The notes under the pieces are model-generated. The model worked only from the letters and a program-made list of their open reading frames with translations, did not search any database and was not told where the DNA came from. Of a DNA stretch of 64,000 bases, positions 1 to 11,879 are shown in pieces. This stretch comes from Zhengitettix transpicula (Eukaryota > Arthropoda > Insecta > Orthoptera > Tetrigidae). Within the stretch, counting starts at the first letter, position 1. Every line of letters begins with the position of its first letter. A program made the position numbers and the translations under genes. The stretch covers positions 24,020,501-24,084,500 of the forward strand of contig CM073595.1 of the NCBI GenBank assembly GCA_037074705.1, in the 5' to 3' direction.

Positions 1-198
1 TCTTTCCTTCTTCTTCCATCCTTCTCTCTGCTTTGAACATATGCTTTTCTATGTGCATAATTCTTCGCCCAAGCATATGAATTACATAAAGCGTAATCCT
101 CGTATTTCTATCCTTCCTCACTATCCAAGTATATATATACACCAACTATTGATTTCAGGTAAGTCGGCATTACTGTCTCTCGTTCATATCCAAATGTG

Positions 199-242
<44 letters not shown>

Positions 243-1225
243 CAAGGTCAATGTAAATAACAGGATATTAGGTCTGAACTGCTTGCCAGCTGGCTCGACA
301 GCCGGACATACTGTCCTGGAGAAGGGGGATCAGGTCCTCGAAATTTTGAAATGCTGTGTCGTCCCAGACTGACTGGACTAACTATTGATTAAGGCTCCTT
401 ATTCCTCTAAATAATTAAAGCCATTTGTATGGAACGAGAGAAAAGGTGTTGGCTTATGTGAAATTGAAGCTACTCAGGACAGATGGAATTATTTGGAGGT
501 CTTACTTAGGCTCCTCCTTCAGGTGGAAGAAGTTGCATCCCTTGCACTGGCTGTCAAAGTAGTCAATAACAAACTCTGGTACAGATACTTTGACACAAAT
601 TAATTATGGGCAGAGATCAGGGAAGGTTATCCATAATCTCAAAGGTTGTCTGCCAATTAATTGTCAAATAATCTGATGTACCCTCACTAAAGAAACCTAT
701 TAAATTTTGTGTCAGGACGATGCACCTTTGTTTCTACATCACTTGATTTCTTGTATTTACTTATAATGATGTAAGTTACATGTTTTGACGTCATTTTGTA
801 CATTTAAGCATTCATGGCAACCAGATTGAATGAGATGATTTAAATGGCATTTAAAATGTATATGACATGGCAATTATTCATTGCAATGTTAATAGAGGCT
901 ATTTTTATAAACAATTTTTTATGTAAAAAGTTGTTTTGTTTTCCTTTGGTTTAATAATTATCTTCATAAATTATACCAGCAAATAGCAGACCACCAATTT
1001 TGTTGGAAGAATGCTCACTGAGACTGTCAGTGTAGATTATTCTGCTTTCATTTCACATGCTTACACATTCCTGTAAATCTGTATATGTTTGCAGTCATAA
1101 GTATATTAAATATGGCTGAATTTTGTAATATGAACATTATTAATCATTTATTTATTTTATAAACATTCTCAACATAAATTGTAGTGAAGTTTTTACACAA
1201 TTCATTAAATATTAATATTTTACAG
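1..1225. other. Intron or upstream sequence of XPO4
   Basis: I find no exon that extends exportin-4 upstream of the acceptor at 1225. The stretch holds a (TA)n microsatellite at about 201-241 and copies of a dispersed repeat (separate entry). The rest is AT-rich sequence without a convincing reading frame. The small frame that crosses the TA array is a low-complexity artefact. Confidence 0.6.
121..480 (+). repeat. Dispersed repeat family, copies 1 and 2
   Basis: A segment near 141-175 (accaactattgatttcaggt) and one near 300-480 (gaagggggatcaggtcct, then a gactgactggactaac segment, then a gagagaaaaggtgttggc segment) recur in diverged form at 5640-6240 in a later intron of the same gene. The shared order of motifs marks an interspersed repeat, not XPO4 coding sequence. 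I do not recognise the family. No tRNA-like boxes or inverted ends are visible. Confidence 0.5.
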
Positions 1226-4200
1226 ATAATGGGACCACTTTCTCAACATGCTATCTTAATTCTGAGCAAACAGCTGTCTACAATTCACAGTGAAACTGAT
1301 AAATTGAAGCTCATGAGCATTTTAAATTGTTATATCGGTAAGTAGAAATTTAGTTCCAAATTTTAATATTAATGCTCACGTATGGAAATTTGTTTTTTGT
1401 ATGAAATGTATTAGTGTCTTTATGTTTTAACCTTACTTTGACAAACTATGTTATTAATTGAATTAAAAATGGAAAAATGTGGTTTGGCTTTATGATATTG
1501 GATAAGGAATTTAATTTTATCAGTGATTATTTTCATCTCTGAGTCTACTTCTTCATAATATAGTACTTTAATTTCCCACATTAATTTTACTGATTTATTT
1601 CTAAGGAGATTTATACTTTATCTCTGCACTGGAAGCTACAATATTGAAAATTAATTACTAATTTAATTATGATTAAATATTTAGTAATAAGGTAATAATA
1701 AAGTAATAAATTAAATAGTATGACCATGAACAATTTATATTATTAATAACAAATAAATATGACCCTCCTGCTCTAATTAAAAATTGTAATTACTACCAGA
1801 TATGTACATCCATAAAAGAAATTGACATTTTTGAAAGCTCAAAATACTGGGGTCATAAATATTTGTAAAGCTGGAACTGTGGCTCTATTTCATCAACTTT
1901 GACAGGGAATATTGACTGAGTACTTTTCCACTTATTGAGAATCTGGAAATTAGGTTCCTCAAGTATCCCCAAATGCCACAATCTCTTGTCTGATGATTCA
2001 GCATTCCAGAAAGAGGGGCACACAGCTGGCCGGTCTTCTTGCAACCTCTTCTTGTGGACCAGAATCATGGGGATCATTCAATTCTATTCTATTACTGAAC
2101 TTCTACTTTACTGTCTCTCATACAATCACTAACTACTCTGCTCTTTCCACATTACTGTCCAGCTTCTTCTCTCCACTAATACACTACCAAAAGACTCTCC
2201 ATGACTTCACTGTATGACTTTTCCATTACTCCACCAACTTCTGAATGACTGCCACTACTCCCCACAAACAATAAATAAAATACCTTGCATCTTTAACATA
2301 CTCATTGGTTTATTAACAAATACCTGTTTTGTTGATCAATGTAGATTAATACATATTCATAAGCTGTTTCACATTCCCAGAAGAATAAGGTTTTTGTCCA
2401 CCACGCAAAGAGGTAATTAACACTTGAGCGATTATGGACTCCTTATCATAGTGGTTACACATTAGAGGCTTGTTAGTGTAGTGTATTCAGATGAGGTTGT
2501 TATTTAATGACAAGTAATTGTGGATGTACTTATCCTCTTCATTCAAGGATAAATATGTAAATATAAAGTTTTTAGTTAAAAGTCTTCTCTTTTATTAATA
2601 TGAATGTATTTTTATGAAGTAATTTTGAAGTTACTTTTATTTCCAGGAATTGCACAAGGCTCAAAAAAAGTGGCTACACAAATGTTTGGTAGTTTGAATA
2701 CCGTTTTGTTAAGTATCCCATCTCTAATGAGGATGTACAGTGACTATCAGCCAATTTCTGAACTATTATTCACATTTCTGGAAGTTTGTGCACGTAATTT
2801 TATATTAAACATGGACGTGGTTAGTAGTTAATCTAATGTATTCTAATTTTTATAAATGATGTTTACACTTATTCTTCAGTTTTAAACTACATTTTACTTG
2901 TTATTTGAAAGTTTTAATTGATATTGACAAATGTGTGATCAACAGGACAAACGGCACATATTATTTGTGAACTGTATAGATGCCTTGAATGTTTACGCTA
3001 AACTCAGAAGTGCAGCTTTTATACAGTCTTCGTTTGACGAGGAAAGGATTGAAGATATTATAAATATTTTGACACTGATGCAGTCTTTTATCAATAGTGA
3101 TCTTCTGTCTATTCAAGAAGAAGGTAAATATTTACTGTATGTTGTCACTTTTTCAGAAAATTTGTGTGCTACTGTTTAAGCAAAATTATCTTGGTTTTGT
3201 ATTTGTCACATTTTATTATTTGTTTTGCTTGATAGCCCCAAGCGTTCTCAAAACTTATCAATTCACATAGCATATTTGTACTGTGGACTTCTGAGGTCAC
3301 TCCAACTCTGGTCCCATATAGTGTTGTGTTCTTCCTGGAATTTCCTTGTTTACCAATCCAACTAAAGAAAAATCAAGTGTGATGTTGGTTCTGAACGAAA
3401 ATGGTCACAATAATGCAACTATTAAAAAGAAGAGCCCTCAAACTCTGCAGTGCTGAAAAAACTGACAAAAGAAGAGCGTTCTTTCCATATGTGAAACTTG
3501 TAACCAAGTGTTTCAGGTTTCACTTGTTATCTAAGACCTTGGCAAACAAGGAAATTCCAGAAGGACTCGACAATACACGTGCCAGTGTTAGTGCCCACAG
3601 CCTATATAAGCCATACAAATTGATAGGATGAGCCTGGAGAATTCTGAGTGTTATTGAGGAAAAAGTTGTAGAACACACCAGAATAAAATGTAACACAAAA
3701 TTGATGCATACATTTGATATTACAACAGCCATGAGACCATTAGCAGCTTTATACCAAATGATTTTGAATTTTTTTTTACGACTTAAAATATGTCCTCTAG
3801 CAATAAAGCATGTCATTCAATATCTTTATTGATAAATGAACAATATATTATGATAAGTTTATTTTAATTATTGGTTCATTACAGATTAATTTATTAGTTT
3901 GGTTCAAACTCTTAGCAAAAGTTCATAATTTGTCAACTACGTTGTGATTTACAAAATTTAATGAAAGTGGTTAATGTCAAATGAAGATGTGTTTTTAGAA
4001 AGTGATGTTACCCACTGTATATTTATGCATATATCTCAAACAAAAACAGTCCTCCATTATTTGGTGTATTTTTGCTTTGCTATTGATAAGTAAGCCAGGA
4101 TCACACATGCTATGCAGTTTGCACACAATGAATTCATGACTTAATATGCTCTTTAACTATTAAGAACTTCAATTATTAAAAACTTGTATCCAGAGTAAGC

Positions 4201-7200
4201 AATAAACTGTAAGTAGTAATATTATGTATATAGTAAATATATAATATTGTAATATAAAGGGCAAAACATTGTTTAATGAAAATATTGTTCAAGTCAATAC
4301 GCACCTTGCATTAAACATGAACAACCCAAATAATTTTACTGGTAATGAATTATATTTGAGCATTGACAATTTAATTTCAGAGGCAGCAGAAAATGAAGAT
4401 AAATCAGCGGCCTCTGTGTCACTTTGTGGTCTAAATATTTTGAGAATATTAATAAAGTCCGATGACCTTAAAGTGCCTACATTATGCAATAAATATTTCC
4501 AAACGATTTCTCTAATATGTGAAGCCTATCCAAATAAAATTTTGAAATTGGATGAATTGACCCTGCTATCAGTACTGATGACACTCGAATCAGGTTCAAC
4601 TAAATTTACACTGGATGCATCAATATTTGCTACAAGCAGCATCTATCACTTGGCTTCATACACCTACAAGTGCCTTCAGGGAGTTGGACAGTATTTTTAT
4701 ATGCAGCCTTTCTTAAAGGTACTTTAAATTACAGCCAATACCTTTTTTAATTCAAATTTGTATTTGTATATCATATACAAGGAGTTTTAGTAATAATTTT
4801 ATAAACAATAAACAAGAACAATGGTTTAAATTAGTTGTTAATCCGTCTTCAATATTTGTATTGTATAGATTATTTTGTACTTAGTAGTGTGGGTTACCTT
4901 CATGAGCAGCTACTGTATACATATCTTCTTCAACGTGGGTATTCTTTGCCTGTAGATTGCTCGCCACAGGAGAATATTTGCCTGTGGTTTGTTGCACAAA
5001 CTGCCACTCATTTGCTTGACTCTTTTAACTTGTTTACTGTTGAAACAACATTAACATGAGACGGAGCAAAATATTTTCACGAGTAATGTTTGTGGGCAGA
5101 TAGAAAAGCTTGTGCTACAATTATGGCTAGACACCAAAAGCAGTTTAAGATTGTGGGCTGGAATGGCAGGTGATTATCTTGAAGTTCCATATGTTCTTCC
5201 AGAGTCTTTAAAGGCATTATCTACAGAGGCCTTGTTCAGAACACTTCAATATCTACTACAATATGTTCCCATGCCAATGAAAAGTATTATGTGGTTTATG
5301 CACAAAGGGGATACCAGCACATTTTATCCACATTGATTGATATTAATTGGCTTTTTATGAGTGGGCCCATAAAAACACATTTTGTTTATGTAGCAAGCAT
5401 TCCTAATACACTTCTTTATTGTGTCTTGGACATTCAACACCTTATGAGAGTATTTGAAAGGATGCAACAGTCCATGATGTGGTAGCATGTGTAGAAGCAA
5501 GCAGAGATACTGTGTCAGAATGTTCTTTCTTTAATAACACATGAAGGACTAGACATGTTTATATGACCATTTTCTTGCTCTTATCTGAGAATCTTATCCC
5601 AAAGTTTGTATACGTGATGTAGAAATTAATTCAATTGGAATAGGAAAGAGGGATAGAAAGCGGCTGACTTACCTTAAATTCAAAGTTGGGATCACTAAGC
5701 TGGGAACATGTCAACTTTTTAACGGCCTCAGGACAGTAGGTCTGAATGTCATGTAGGCTGACATGATACAATCATTTGTAAACTCAATACTATCTGAGAA
5801 ACAAATAATAATTTTATATATATATAGATAATTGGTATGGAAAGGAAAGGGAGATAGTTGCTGGCTTACCTGAAATGGAAGCTCGGCTAAGCCACTCAAG
5901 ACAGAAGGATGTTTTTAAAATTTCCAGAGGCTCTCAACCCCCTTCTGGAAAGAGTGTCACACTGGTCGGCTGCGGACTGTGTAGTATTTTGAACACCTCA
6001 TCCCCCCCCCACCTACCTTCTCCAGGAAAGAAGGCCTGAACTTCCTTCTTTCCTGATGAAGGGGGCTCGGTCCTTAAAAATTAGAAATATTATTTTCTTC
6101 TCAGACCAACTGGATCAACTGTTGATTTCAGGTAACTAGACTATGTTGTTTCTCTTTCCTATCCATATATGGAACAGAAAGAGAGAAAGTGAGTGGCTAC
6201 CCTCAAATTCACTGTTGTATCTACAATCTATTTTTATATGCACTGAGTAAGTAAATTAAATGTGAATGTTTACCTGGATTATTTATGAAAGCTATTTCAG
6301 CAATGTGTACTTTTTTTGCATGATGTGTAAGAGAGAAATAAAACAAAGGAAACTAGTTTTATTTTTTTTATTTTTCAGGGCACCCTTACTGCTATTGTGA
6401 GTTTAGAAATAAACTCAGAGTTTCTATTGGAAAAATGTATGTCAGAAATGATTTATATTTTAATTTGTTGCTACAAGGTAAATATAAATGTTTGTAATAA
6501 ATTGAAATGGTATTTTATTGTGTATATTTACACTATGTTTTATAGTTAGTTTTAAGTCAAATAATGGCTGAGCTTTCTTGTTGGTTCTTCTGAATATTTA
6601 TTGGCACCTAGTTTTTTATTGAGTCGCAAGTGCCAGAAACTTTGTTGTAGTTCGTTACTCAGTTCTGTCACCTTTCCATGTGTTCTCTCATAACACACAG
6701 GAAATTGTTGTCAGCACCAACAAAGTTGCCAATGCTGCAAACAGAAGTGGGATAAGGTTAATACAGGGAAAATGTGATTAAAATAAGCAACACAAAATTT
6801 GATAATCCAGATAGATTCTTTACACTCTACGTAGACCTTCGTCCAATAGCACAATAATTTTCCCTCTTTAAAAACGTTGTTTCCCGATGCCTGATTGGTT
6901 GACATCCACATTCCTTAATTAAATTAAGTATGGCTTATACTAAGCTTTCTTTGATATATTTGAATATGAAGGAAGTATAATCAATGTACGTAAAAATTCG
7001 TCCTTCATAGATCCTGAAACAGGCCACGAAGGAGTTGGGATATGTACATTGTAGGAGAGCTGCATGAAGGTTTAGGATGGAGGAATGTAGCACCGTGTCG
7101 GGAGTTGATGAGGAATAGCTCAGTGGTCAGAGCAGCTGCTCAGTAAGCAGAAGGTCCTGGGTTCGATTCCCGGTCTGGTCGACATTTTTCCATCCACATT

Positions 7201-7838
7201 ACTTAATATTCCTATTCTTTCTTGAAGCTGTTACTCTATAACAATATTTTTAAATTATATTTTCACCTTTCAAGAATATAAATTAAATCTATGTTCTAAA
7301 CCAGTAGTTTAAATTTCTATTATGAAAATTGAACAAATATATATACATTTGAAATTTTCATACTTGTTTACCATAAGGATTTGTAGCATATATGTTAAAC
7401 ATGGCAATGATGCAGATGGTAATAATAATAATAATGAGAAATTGACTTAGAATCATAACAGTAACTAAATGAACCGGACTGGTGCAAAAAGACAGGAGTA
7501 GAGAAAAATATGAATAAATCATTGTGTTATTTTTTAAAACTGTTCTAGACATTTCAATATTTATGCCAGGTCTTATATGGATAGTGAATTGAAATAAGTA
7601 ATATATTTAATTTGAATATTATTAATGTCAATTTATTTTTCAGGAGCATTATTTTAATGCTGTGCAACTTATCCTCCTTAACGCAAAGAATCAAATGCAT
7701 GGTGAAAAATTGAAATTATGTTTTGTCAAGCTAGTGGAGGACATTTTATTTAACAACACACAGCTTGATATGAGAAAATTTTCAGCTTCTTTTCAAAAAT
7801 TTATTTGTGACATTTTATCATTTCTGTTATTAAAATGA
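1226..7838 (+). CDS. XPO4: Exportin-4, C-terminal 364 residues (six exons)
   Basis: Exportin-4 is an importin-beta/karyopherin family HEAT-repeat receptor that moves cargo through the nuclear pore with Ran-GTP. Coding exons are 1226-1337, 2647-2819, 2946-3123, 4381-4718, 6379-6477 and 7644-7838 (TGA at 7836-7838). All have AG acceptors and GT donors and their phases agree (1,0,1,0,0), giving 364 codons plus stop. Recognition rests on the pattern around SLCGLNILRILIKSD, VPTLCNKYFQTISLICEAYP and the ending EHYFNAVQLILLN, which follows the C-terminal part of metazoan exportin-4 in order and spacing. The usual protein is about 1,150 residues, so roughly two thirds lies upstream of the window. Exon 4 is started at 4381, not at the longer open frame from 4269, because only the strong aatttcag acceptor restores phase. 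Introns carry repeats, a tRNA-derived SINE and an unexplained coding-like stretch. Confidence 0.88.
4830..5490 (+). pseudogene. Unidentified coding-like stretch inside an XPO4 intron
   Basis: Between XPO4 exons 4 and 5 the sequence reads as protein-like in two frames. About 4880-5056 gives a segment containing GYLHEQLLYTYLLQRGYSLP. About 5100-5336 gives IEKLVLQLWLDTKSSLRLWA and then SLKALSTEALFRTLQYLLQ. Composition is leucine-rich and helical with few low-complexity runs. It does not fit between the flanking XPO4 exons, which join in phase without it. The frame change near 5060-5100 could be a small intron (AG at 5098-5099) or a frameshift. I do not recognise the protein. It could be a gene fragment, a retrocopy or an alternative exon. 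Confidence 0.35.
5640..6240 (+). repeat. Dispersed repeat family, further copies
   Basis: At least three diverged units (about 5640-5760, 5830-5920, 5990-6240) resemble the repeat at 121-480. Shared pieces are a purine-rich gaaagggagatagttgctgg type stretch, a gaagggggctcggtcct stretch and accaactggatcaactgttgatttcaggt. The same module occurs more than once in each place, so the unit is short and locally multiplied. It lies in the intron between XPO4 exons 4 and 5. Confidence 0.5.
6920..7190 (+). mobile_element. tRNA-derived SINE with probable target duplication
   Basis: Nucleotides about 7112-7181 read like a tRNA: an A box tagctcagtggtcagagc and a B box ggttcgattcc in the right order and spacing. 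The ends do not form a convincing acceptor stem and the sequence continues at both sides. The flanks catccacattccttaat (about 6903) and catccacattacttaat (about 7190) match at 16 of 17 positions, as expected of a target-site duplication around a ~270 bp insert. It lies in an XPO4 intron. A working tRNA gene is unlikely. The exact 5' end is uncertain. Confidence 0.65.
7112..7181 (+). repeat. tRNA-like head of the SINE (A and B boxes)
   Basis: This is the internal RNA polymerase III promoter part of the SINE. The A box is at about 7115-7132 and the B box at about 7160-7170. The cggtctggtcga tail does not pair with the start of the element, so this is a retroposed relic. Confidence 0.6.
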
Positions 7839-8181
7839 TGAAAAATTTGTACAAACCAAAAATTCACCTTATGGTAAATAGAAATATATTCAAATTGTAT
7901 AATTGACATTACTTATTATTATGTTAACTTGTAAAATTCCTGCAATATCATTCATCGACAAGCATGCAACTGATGGGGGGAAAAATGTTAAACATGATAA
8001 TGGTAGAAATATGCAATAGTAAATAACCACTTGAGTGGTAGCAAAAATAAGGAAAACATGAAAAAATTGTTGCATTAAGTATTTTTATTTTGTTAAAACT
8101 TGTAGGAGTTTCACTTCTGATAAGTCAGTTACAGGAAGACAGATAAATTTATAAAAAGTAATGTTTTAATTGAAGAATGTT

Positions 8182-8187
8182 AATAAA
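8182..8187 (+). terminator. Candidate poly(A) signal of XPO4
   Basis: An AATAAA hexamer lies 344 nt after the XPO4 stop codon in AT-rich sequence. It is the first canonical hexamer I noted downstream of the stop. In DNA this AT-rich such hexamers arise by chance. Confidence 0.35.
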
Positions 8188-8899
8188 AATTTATTTTTAC
8201 ACAGGCATTATTTTAGGATCCTGCTGCTGTTTATCATCTCTAATGAAAAGCTTGACATGAGTTTTACAGTCAAGTTTGAGGTATTTTCAGAATTGCGGAA
8301 AATTTAAGCATATACGGTTAAACAACATGTTTTATCAAAATAAAAAACTTTTTTATAAAAAACAAACTCAAAATGTTAACATAATAAATATTTTTTTATA
8401 AAAACATAAATGTTATTATTGTTTATCACGTTTCAAATTAGATTTAGCATGGGAATTTGAAATATTACAATAGAATTAAGCCCAGCACTAGGGAGGCATT
8501 TATTTCAACATATGCACATGCTGTAAGGTGAGCATCTACATCTACACACTATACTATTGACTAATAAAATATAATTTATAATTAAAGGTAGGCATATAAA
8601 ATTAGACCTTTATGTTTTGTCAATTAAGTTAATATCAAATTCAAATCGCGCGGGTATTATTCCTGGTAGTTCCGCCAGCCGCGTAATGGGAGCGGCGGCA
8701 TCCCCTCCGAGGGAGAACTTGCCAAACTAGAACATGTGTGTAACCAATTACAAGAAATAAATATGAATCTGAAGGCAATACACATTCACATAAATAAACG
8801 GACGTGTTTCAGTCTCACCGCGATAATGCTTCCACGGAGTTTTTTGTTTTCGAGAAAGCTAAAAAAATTGCGAAGAACTGGATGTTGAATTTAAGTGTC

Positions 8900-9420
8900 A
8901 TCTAGTCGTGTCAAGGCAGGCCTACAGATCAAATCAACCATCTGAAAATGTAGAAGAATTTTTCAGAATATTTATCTTCATTCCATCTCTGAGAAATCGA
9001 TATTCTTCAACATGCAAAAAAGCATTTTCGCTTATGCAGCTGTACCCTCAAAATATGACAAAATTAGACAAATATTTATTTTTAGCTAAATATAAGTTAA
9101 ACAGAAGCTATACGGAGGTTTTGTACACAATTTTTTTTTGCCGAGGATACCACGTGGTACGAGATTTTGAAGACATGAAGCGAGTGGTACGGCCTTAAAT
9201 GAATCCCTTGTTGGAAACGTAGATTTGATTGCTCAAGCCACACCATTTTACCCAGGGGTTTGCGAGGCAATCAAAATTGGTCTAACTATTCCAGCGACAA
9301 CATGAAGCATTAAACGTACATTTAGTACGTTACGACGTGGAATCGGTCAACGTTAGGAGACGCGAGGTTAAGTGGGTCTAGGACGTTTCGACGCGAGAAT
9401 TGGCAAAATTAAGGGCACTC
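8900..9420 (+). pseudogene. Decayed hAT (ZMYM1-like) transposase 3' part
   Basis: The frame at about 8908-9198 reads NVEEFFRIFIFIPSLRN and then KAFSLMQLYPQNM, like the region before the C-terminal dimerisation domain of hAT transposases related to ZMYM1/TTF proteins. After several stops and shifts, about 9270-9345 reads KIGLTIPATT-stop-SIKRTFSTLRR, matching the hAT C-terminal signature (ER)SFSTLRR. Frameshifts and in-frame stops show it is dead. I could not fix its terminal repeats. Confidence 0.6.
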
Positions 9421-9728
9421 TTGAAACAATTTTTTTTAACAAATACACAACTGATGTTGATATTAGAAAATGAACAAATACTTAAATTTAGAATACAAAC
9501 ACGTTTTAGTGGGATTGTAAATAATAGTAAATGAACACAATAGTCAATTAATTCTATACCATCTAATTATAAGTTATACCACGCAAGTAGTCTATAATAT
9601 CGAGGTCACCAAATTTCTCACTATTAATAAAATTCCGTTGTCTGCATTACGTTATATTTTTTAATTTATTAAAGGTCTGAGACCAGCAACAAGTTTTAAG
9701 TTTTGTCTCGTCCTTTCTGCACTCTGCG

Positions 9729-9766
<38 letters not shown>

Positions 9767-9769
<3 letters not shown>

Positions 9770-10957
9770 AATGCATTGTTTCGGATTAATGGTCTTGGCC
9801 GTCACAGGAAGTGGCAATGTGTACTTAGGATCAGTATGAAGGAGTCAGGGAAAGACATGCGCGGGTGGCCTGTCGCAAGATAAATCTGTTTAGGAAAGGC
9901 ATTGTGTCTGATTAATGGGCTGGACCATTGGCGTGTTGACTTAGGATGAGGGTGCAGTTGGGCGGTCTGAAGAATTTTAGATCAGCGCACGTGTGAATGC
10001 GGGGGGGATGAGGATACAAGTGCAAAGTAATTACGGGTCCTGTCTCGATGTGACAAGACAGAGCGGCTAGATATTTTGCTAGCTAAGGAACAGCATCTGC
10101 AGAATGTAAATCTCAGTAATGGAGAAACTGTCAACGAGCAGTTGCAACGTAGTTTTGGGGACAAAAGAAGAGAGAAGGGACGGTCATATATAAAGAGAAG
10201 ATAAGATTTTGGAAGTTAGTTGAGTGTGGAGCTAGGAGGTGAAAAGTTGAGTCTTGGAGTTGAGTGTTGGCTGTGGAGGCGTACGGCGAGCACCGAGTAT
10301 GGAGAGATTTTGCAGCCTGCGAGAGAAATAGCAAATTTATGTCAACGATAAACATTTTTGTATGCAGAAGTTCAATCTGTAGTAATATCAAAATTTGACC
10401 ACTGTCTTCGATGGTAGGAGACCAGGACACAGCATCCAGCGTCGAGTAGTTTTTCCCCACGAGCAACTGGGATGTCCTTCACCGAGTATGGAGAATCAGC
10501 TATCGTCGAACCAATAATGTGTGTTAGAGTCAGTGTGTAAACGTCCAGTCTATAAAGTGTGTGTGTAATGAACGAGCCAAATGTTCCTGAGTAATCGTAA
10601 GTTGAAATTTATGGTATTAATATGCGTAAACGGAATTAAAAGATACAGTCAGATATCGTTCTCTTCTTTTTGTTAATAAAATAAACTTTTTTAAATTTAG
10701 AATCAATCTGGTAATTCTAAGTTCGTTAATAAGTTTCGTCGATGTCTAGACGATTAAATATTTCTGTTTAATTTAAAGATAAATGTTGGGTTCTTTGATT
10801 ATTTAAGTGTTCTGTCCGTTATCAAACCCAGTAAAGACCCATGAGAGAAAGAGATATATGTTTTTATTAAATTGTATAATTGTAAATTCTGATAAATAAA
10901 ATTTGTTTGTTAAAATATAAATCTAATTTTTTTTATTTTGACGTCCGGTTGATTATT

Positions 10958-10960
<3 letters not shown>
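9767..10960 (+). mobile_element. Probable solo LTR inserted in a (TA)n array
   Basis: A 1.19 kb block begins TGTAATGC and ends TTATTACA, the TG..CA form of a long terminal repeat, and is bounded on both sides by (TA)n runs (9731-9766 and 10961-11000). A target duplication made of TA repeats would be invisible there. It holds a TATA-like catatataaag near 10185 and AATAAA signals near the end. A second block at 55575-56651, reversed, shares its 3' part, so this is a repeat family. No gag or pol is present. Two internal sub-repeats starting gcattgt occur near 9772 and 9900. Confidence 0.5.
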
Positions 10961-11000
<40 letters not shown>

Positions 11001-11008
<8 letters not shown>

Positions 11009-11142
11009 TAGCTTACATTCAATTGCTCATGTATGTATATATATATATGTATGTATATATATGTATATATATATATATATATACATACATACATATATAC
11101 ATATATACATACATGAGCAATTGAATGTAAGCTATATATTTT
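11001..11142. repeat. Long AT-rich perfect hairpin
   Basis: The left arm from 11001 (aaaatatatagcttacattc, then aattgctcatgtatgta) is matched exactly by its reverse complement ending at 11142. About 40 outer base pairs are perfect, and the inner part is alternating TA, GTAT and GTATAT repeat. A cruciform or a fold-back insertion is possible. It directly follows the (TA)n tract that abuts the LTR and lies 20 nt before a hammerhead-like motif. Confidence 0.8.
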
Positions 11143-11162
11143 AAAGGTCTACTAATTAATCA

Positions 11163-11202
11163 ATATCTGAAGAGGTGCTGATGTAAGCAAGAAACGTCGT
11201 GT
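11163..11202 (+). ncRNA. Hammerhead-ribozyme-like motif A
   Basis: CTGAAGA (11167-11173) is followed by a stem II hairpin whose TGCT and AGCA pair, then GAAAC (11191-11195) and the NUH site GTC (11196-11198). Flanking atat (11163-11166) and gtgt (11199-11202) can form a 4 bp stem I with two G-U pairs. Stem III would be only the self-complementary ACGT, as in hammerheads that work as dimers. A module ttattctgatttatttggcc follows about 45 nt downstream. All core residues of the CUGANGA/GAAA consensus are present. Activity is not shown. Confidence 0.55.
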
Positions 11203-11759
11203 ATGTCTAACAAATTTGTATGAAGAATTTCTTTATTATACATTTTATTCTGATTTATTTGGCCATTAAAATTTATATTATAACTTTCAAGATTGTAATA
11301 TATATATTTAAATTCTATATATGATTTACTTCGGTCTGATGACTATCACTATCTGTACTTGTGAGAATAAAAAAAATTGTTATTTATATTCTGCTAAAAT
11401 CACTGATTCAGTTTATTAGAGATGAGAAAAAATAATTAATATACTGATTAACATATCAACGCAGAGACGGAAATTCTGAAGCTACTAGATACGTGAAAAT
11501 TCACGCAACCCTGTATAAATTATCATTTTTCTCGGTGAGTTTTTTATTTGCCTCTTACTTTACAGGCAATAATAACTCTACTTTACAGGTTAAAATAACA
11601 TTAATTTTATGCATATTTTGTAAATAAAATATTTTTCTAATAATTATTTGTGATTTCATAATACAACGTAAACTATTTCCTTATCAGGGGACTAATGGAA
11701 TTAATAATAACTAAGTTTCAATCAAATGCTCACACCAAAATGATCAAATGTCGAAATGA

Positions 11760-11860
11760 CTCAGGCCGAAACGTCCCATTCCCAGGCTAAGCTGCCTGTG
11801 CGTGCTCGGTGTTCACAAAAAGAAAGTAGAGGAGGACACTTTGCACCTGCACGAAAGAAA
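11760..11860 (+). pseudogene. hAT transposase C-terminal fragment (+ copy)
   Basis: This reads RLSCLCVLGVHKKKVEED, the post-dimerisation-domain tail of a hAT transposase. The opposite-strand fragment just downstream has the equivalent RLRGLCMLGVHRKRVEND. The two copies face each other. Confidence 0.5.
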
Positions 11861-11879
11861 ATACACAGAAATTAATATA

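Noticed and set aside
3401..3816. Overlapping frames on both strands near 3.4-3.8 kb
   Set aside because: No motif, no splice fit with XPO4 and mutual overlap; likely chance or repeat.
4269..4380. Upstream extension of XPO4 exon 4 from the open frame beginning near 4269
   Set aside because: The AG at 4258-4259 gives the wrong phase with the donor at 3124. The aatttcag acceptor at 4380 restores phase and fits the family's shorter acidic linker.
7112..7181. Functional tRNA gene
   Set aside because: Acceptor stem does not close and the sequence is flanked by a probable target duplication; it is the head of a SINE.
8790..8835. tgtttcagtctcacc (minus strand) as a hammerhead-like core
   Set aside because: The reverse complement lacks CTGANGA in the right position.
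11740..11775. ggccgaaacgtc as another hammerhead-like motif
   Set aside because: No CTGANGA or paired stem II upstream at suitable distance.
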